Shown here: positions 42,349-44,840 of the stretch, in pieces
Position numbering within the stretch: position 1 is the stretch's first letter
Layout: each line of letters begins with the position of its first letter
DNA from: an uncultured Trueperaceae bacterium
GTDB lineage: Bacteria; Deinococcota; Deinococci; Deinococcales; Trueperaceae
Assembly (NCBI GenBank): GCA_937907415.1
Contig: CALCHY010000382.1
Coordinates: 1-44,840 of the forward strand
Direction of reading: 5' to 3'
DNA length: 44,840 bases
The notes under the pieces: generated by a model
Told to the model about the DNA's origin: nothing
Database searches by the model: none
Seen by the model: only the letters and a program-made list of their open reading frames with translations
Position numbers and translations under genes: made by a program

Positions 42349-43421
42349 GCGGCCTAACGCAGCTGCTGCTCGCCACGGGTGGCACTGGCGGGCACATCTA
42401 CCCCGCCCTCGCTGTTGCGCGTGAGGCACGTAAGCGCGGCATCGAGGTCGCCGTGATGGGTGGCAGCGGCGGCATGGAGGAGCGCCTCGCTCAGGAGGAG
42501 GGCCTGGCGTTCTTCGGGGTCAGCACCGGCAAGTGGGACAGGCAGCGCCCCGACCCACGCCAGGCGCTCGCCGCCGCCAAGGGACTGGTGGACGCGCGCC
42601 GCCTGGCACGCTCCTTCGACCCGCAGTTGGTCATCGGCTTCGGCGGCTTCGCGTCGCTACCCGGTTGCGCCGCCGCCCGCAGCCTGGGTATCCCTCTCGT
42701 GCTGCACGAAGGCAACGCCCTTCCTAGTCGCGTGAACCGCTGGTTCGCTAGCAGCGCGCGGCTGTTCGTATCCGCCCAGGAGGAGGCCCTGCGGCACGTC
42801 AAGGCGCGCGCGACGCTGGTCGTGCCGTTCCCCGTGCGCGAGGAGCGGCTCGCGCGCGCCGCCGCCCGCGACCTCCTCGGGTTGCCTCACGACGCCATCG
42901 TCACGCTCGTGATGGGCGGCTCGCAGGGGTCGCTCGCCCTCAACAGGGCCGTGCCAGACGCGTACGAGCGGTTGGCGCCGCCAAAGGAACTAGATGCGCA
43001 GCACGTGGTGCTTCACTCGACGGGGCCGCGCTGGTTCGAGGAGGTCGCGGCGCGCGTGAGCGGCCCGAATTACCAGCCGAGGCCTTATCTCGACGCGACG
43101 GCCGCGTGGTCAGCCGCCGACCTCGCCATCACGCGCGCGGGCGTCGGCACTCTCTCCGAGGCAGCCTTCCACGGCGTGCCATCGATCATGGTGCCGCTGC
43201 CAACTTCGGCTGACGACCACCAGCGGCACAACGCCCGCGCGGTCGAGGCCGCCGGAGCCGGGGTCATGGTCGAAGAACGCGACGTCGTCCGCCTGCCAGC
43301 CGCCTGGGCAGCGGCCCTCGACCCGGCCTGGCGCACTGGGGCCGCCGCGGCCGCAGCGCGCCGCACGCCAGCTGGGGCGGCGCGTCGTATCGTTGACGCC
43401 GTGTTGGAGTTGGTGAACTGA
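42345..43421 (+). CDS. murG: UDP-GlcNAc:lipid I N-acetylglucosaminyltransferase
   Basis: 358 residues; a GT-B enzyme on the inner face of the membrane that makes lipid II. The N-terminal LLATGGTGGHIYPALAVA, the central FGGFASLPGCAAARSLGIP and LHEGNALPSRVNRWFA, then MGGSQGSLALN and TRAGVGTLSEAAFHGVPSI with LPTSADDHQRHNA are the hallmark blocks. It ends 4 bases before murC. Confidence 0.95.
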   Translation: MSGLTQLLLATGGTGGHIYPALAVAREARKRGIEVAVMGGSGGMEERLAQEEGLAFFGVSTGKWDRQRPDPRQALAAAKGLVDARRLARSFDPQLVIGFGGFASLPGCAAARSLGIPLVLHEGNALPSRVNRWFASSARLFVSAQEEALRHVKARATLVVPFPVREERLARAAARDLLGLPHDAIVTLVMGGSQGSLALNRAVPDAYERLAPPKELDAQHVVLHSTGPRWFEEVAARVSGPNYQPRPYLDATAAWSAADLAITRAGVGTLSEAAFHGVPSIMVPLPTSADDHQRHNARAVEAAGAGVMVEERDVVRLPAAWAAALDPAWRTGAAAAAARRTPAGAARRIVDAVLELVN

Positions 43422-43425
43422 AGTT

Positions 43426-44840
43426 ATGAACCCACTTACGTCGAACGAAGCGCAAGAACAGAGCCGCACGCTCAGCGGCCTGCCTGGTGCGCATATCCAC
43501 TTCATGGGCATCGGCGGCGTGAGCATGGCCGCACTGGCCCGCTGGTGCCGCGCTGAAGGCTTCGAGGTCAGCGGCTGCGACCTCGTCGGCGGTTCCGTAC
43601 TGGACGAGCTAGCCGGCCACGGCATCAGCACTTGCACCGGCCACGACGCCAGCCACGTAGCTGGCATCGACGTCCTCGTCCACAGCATGGCCGTACCCCA
43701 CGACCACCCTGAACTCGTGGCCGCTCGCGCGTCCGGCGTTCTGGTGCTGCGCCGCATCGCTCTCCTCGGTGAGTTGTTCTCGCGCCGCAAGGCCATCGCC
43801 GTGACGGGCACGCACGGTAAGAGCACCACGACCGCCATGCTCGCGACCATCCTCCTCGACCTCGAGCCGGGTACTTCCGTGCAGCTCGGCGCCTCGCTCC
43901 CCATCATCGGCGGCAGCATGCGCTACGGGCCGGGCACCTGGTTGGCGGCGGAAGTCGACGAGTCGGACCCGGGTTTCGCCGACCTCGTCGCGGACGTCGC
44001 CGTCGTGACGAACCTCGACGATGATCACGTGGCCGGTGAGTACGACGAGCGCCGCAACTACCACGCCTCCTTCGAGGACCTACAGGCGGCAGCCAGGCGC
44101 TACGCGCTGGCAGGCAAGGCGCTCGTCTACTGCCACGACTGGCCTGGGCTCTCCGAGGTCGTGACGGGCCACGCGAACGCCCGCTCATACGGCATGGATG
44201 AAGGTGCGGACTACCGCATCACGGACTTGAAACTGAACCCGGGCGGCAGCGCCTTCACCCTCTCATGCCCAGAGCTCGAGCCGTTCGAGGTCGTCATGAG
44301 CGTTCCAGGCAAGCACAACGCCTTGAACGCTGCCGCCGCCATCGCTGCCGTTCACTCCGCCGGCCTAGACCCGCGCCGTGCGATGCCTGCGTTAGCGGCG
44401 TTCCATGGCGTTGGCAGGCGCTGGCAGTCGTACGGCGAACTGAACGGCGCCCTGATCATCGACGACTACGCCCACCACCCGACCGAGGTCGCCGCCACCT
44501 TGCAAGCGGCGCGCGCAACCGGCAGGCGCGTGCGCGCCGTGCTTCAGCCACATCGCTGGGTGCGCACGGCCAGGCAGTGGCCTGCCCTAGCGGCAGCTGC
44601 GGCCCTCGCAGACGAGGTAGTCGTGCTGGCCGTGTACGGCGCAGGTGAGCGGCCCATCGCTGGCGTGTCGCCGGAACTCATCGCCGAGCGCATCAACACC
44701 CTCGGCGTTAACGCCGCCGTGTTCGAGCTCGGCAACGTCGAGGAGTACCTCGCCGCCACGGCCGTTCCTGGCGACCTCATCATCACCCTCGGCGCTGGCG
44801 ACGTGTGGCGGGTAGCGGCCGGGCTTGGCGCCAGAGCAGC
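43426..44840 (+). CDS. murC: UDP-MurNAc:L-alanine ligase (partial, cut by window end)
   Basis: 471 residues are visible and no stop codon is reached. It adds L-Ala to UDP-MurNAc, the first of the four Mur ligase steps. After a short tail of about 20 residues come HIHFMGIGGVSMAALARW, the P-loop AVTGTHGKSTTTAML, EVDESDPGF, VVTNLDDDHV, SVPGKHNALNAAAAIAA and IIDDYAHHPTEVAATL. ITLGAGDVWRVA places the cut near the normal C-terminus, so only a few residues should be missing. murB, ftsQ or ftsA would be expected further on, outside the window. Confidence 0.95.
   Translation, partial: MNPLTSNEAQEQSRTLSGLPGAHIHFMGIGGVSMAALARWCRAEGFEVSGCDLVGGSVLDELAGHGISTCTGHDASHVAGIDVLVHSMAVPHDHPELVAARASGVLVLRRIALLGELFSRRKAIAVTGTHGKSTTTAMLATILLDLEPGTSVQLGASLPIIGGSMRYGPGTWLAAEVDESDPGFADLVADVAVVTNLDDDHVAGEYDERRNYHASFEDLQAAARRYALAGKALVYCHDWPGLSEVVTGHANARSYGMDEGADYRITDLKLNPGGSAFTLSCPELEPFEVVMSVPGKHNALNAAAAIAAVHSAGLDPRRAMPALAAFHGVGRRWQSYGELNGALIIDDYAHHPTEVAATLQAARATGRRVRAVLQPHRWVRTARQWPALAAAAALADEVVVLAVYGAGERPIAGVSPELIAERINTLGVNAAVFELGNVEEYLAATAVPGDLIITLGAGDVWRVAAGLGARA

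Overview
The window is GC-rich, densely coded chromosomal DNA. It most likely comes from the phylum Deinococcota, probably a Truepera-like lineage rather than Thermus or Deinococcus proper. Three things point there. One is a complete LysW-carrier lysine operon (lysW-X-Y-Z-J-K). Another is a PriA protein whose helicase motifs are all degenerate, as reported for Deinococcus radiodurans. The third is a set of genes with a TANNNT -10 box 6 to 8 bases before the start codon, the leaderless arrangement common in Deinococcus. The lineage is inferred from gene content; no phylogeny was run. I see no insertion sequence, prophage, CRISPR array or tRNA gene.

Layout. Bases 1-17235 are all on the minus strand. 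They hold a Tat-exported Rieske protein (cut by the window edge), then a signalling operon of cyclase/AAA/TPR protein, receiver-thioredoxin-reductase-like fusion and cyclic-nucleotide-binding histidine kinase. After these come a fosmidomycin-resistance-type transporter, a 3-hydroxybutyrate dehydrogenase, the lys operon with a strong promoter at about 15.1 kb, and an mgtE-yfbR pair. Bases 17307-22972 (plus) carry a small lipoprotein and the aminoacyl-tRNA synthetase group hisS, aspS, HAD hydrolase, asnS. Bases 22975-27715 (minus) are priA-smpB-amidase-gerMN, divergent from purM (plus). Bases 28805-31572 (minus) hold a two-component pair and luxS. Bases 31686-34158 (plus) hold a NYN-domain protein, a BMP-family binding protein and the RNase P RNA gene. 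Bases 34254-44840 (plus) are the division and cell-wall cluster mraZ-rsmH-ftsL-ftsI-murF-mraY-murD-ftsW-murG-murC, preceded by an MraZ operator and cut by the window end inside murC. No murE is present.

How the genes work together. In the lys operon alpha-aminoadipate is attached to the C-terminal Glu of LysW (LysX), phosphorylated (LysZ), reduced (LysY), transaminated (LysJ) and released as lysine (LysK). All six genes are joined by 4-base GTGA overlaps. The most striking observation is that LysW here has kept the acceptor tail EDWGE and the core around it but has no cysteine at all, so the zinc site of the known carrier is gone. In the signalling operon a class III cyclase sits with a kinase carrying a cyclic-nucleotide pocket and a receiver fused to a flavoprotein lacking the redox CxxC, which suggests a self-contained second-messenger-to-redox circuit. 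The dcw cluster is tightly coupled by overlaps and probably autoregulated by MraZ.
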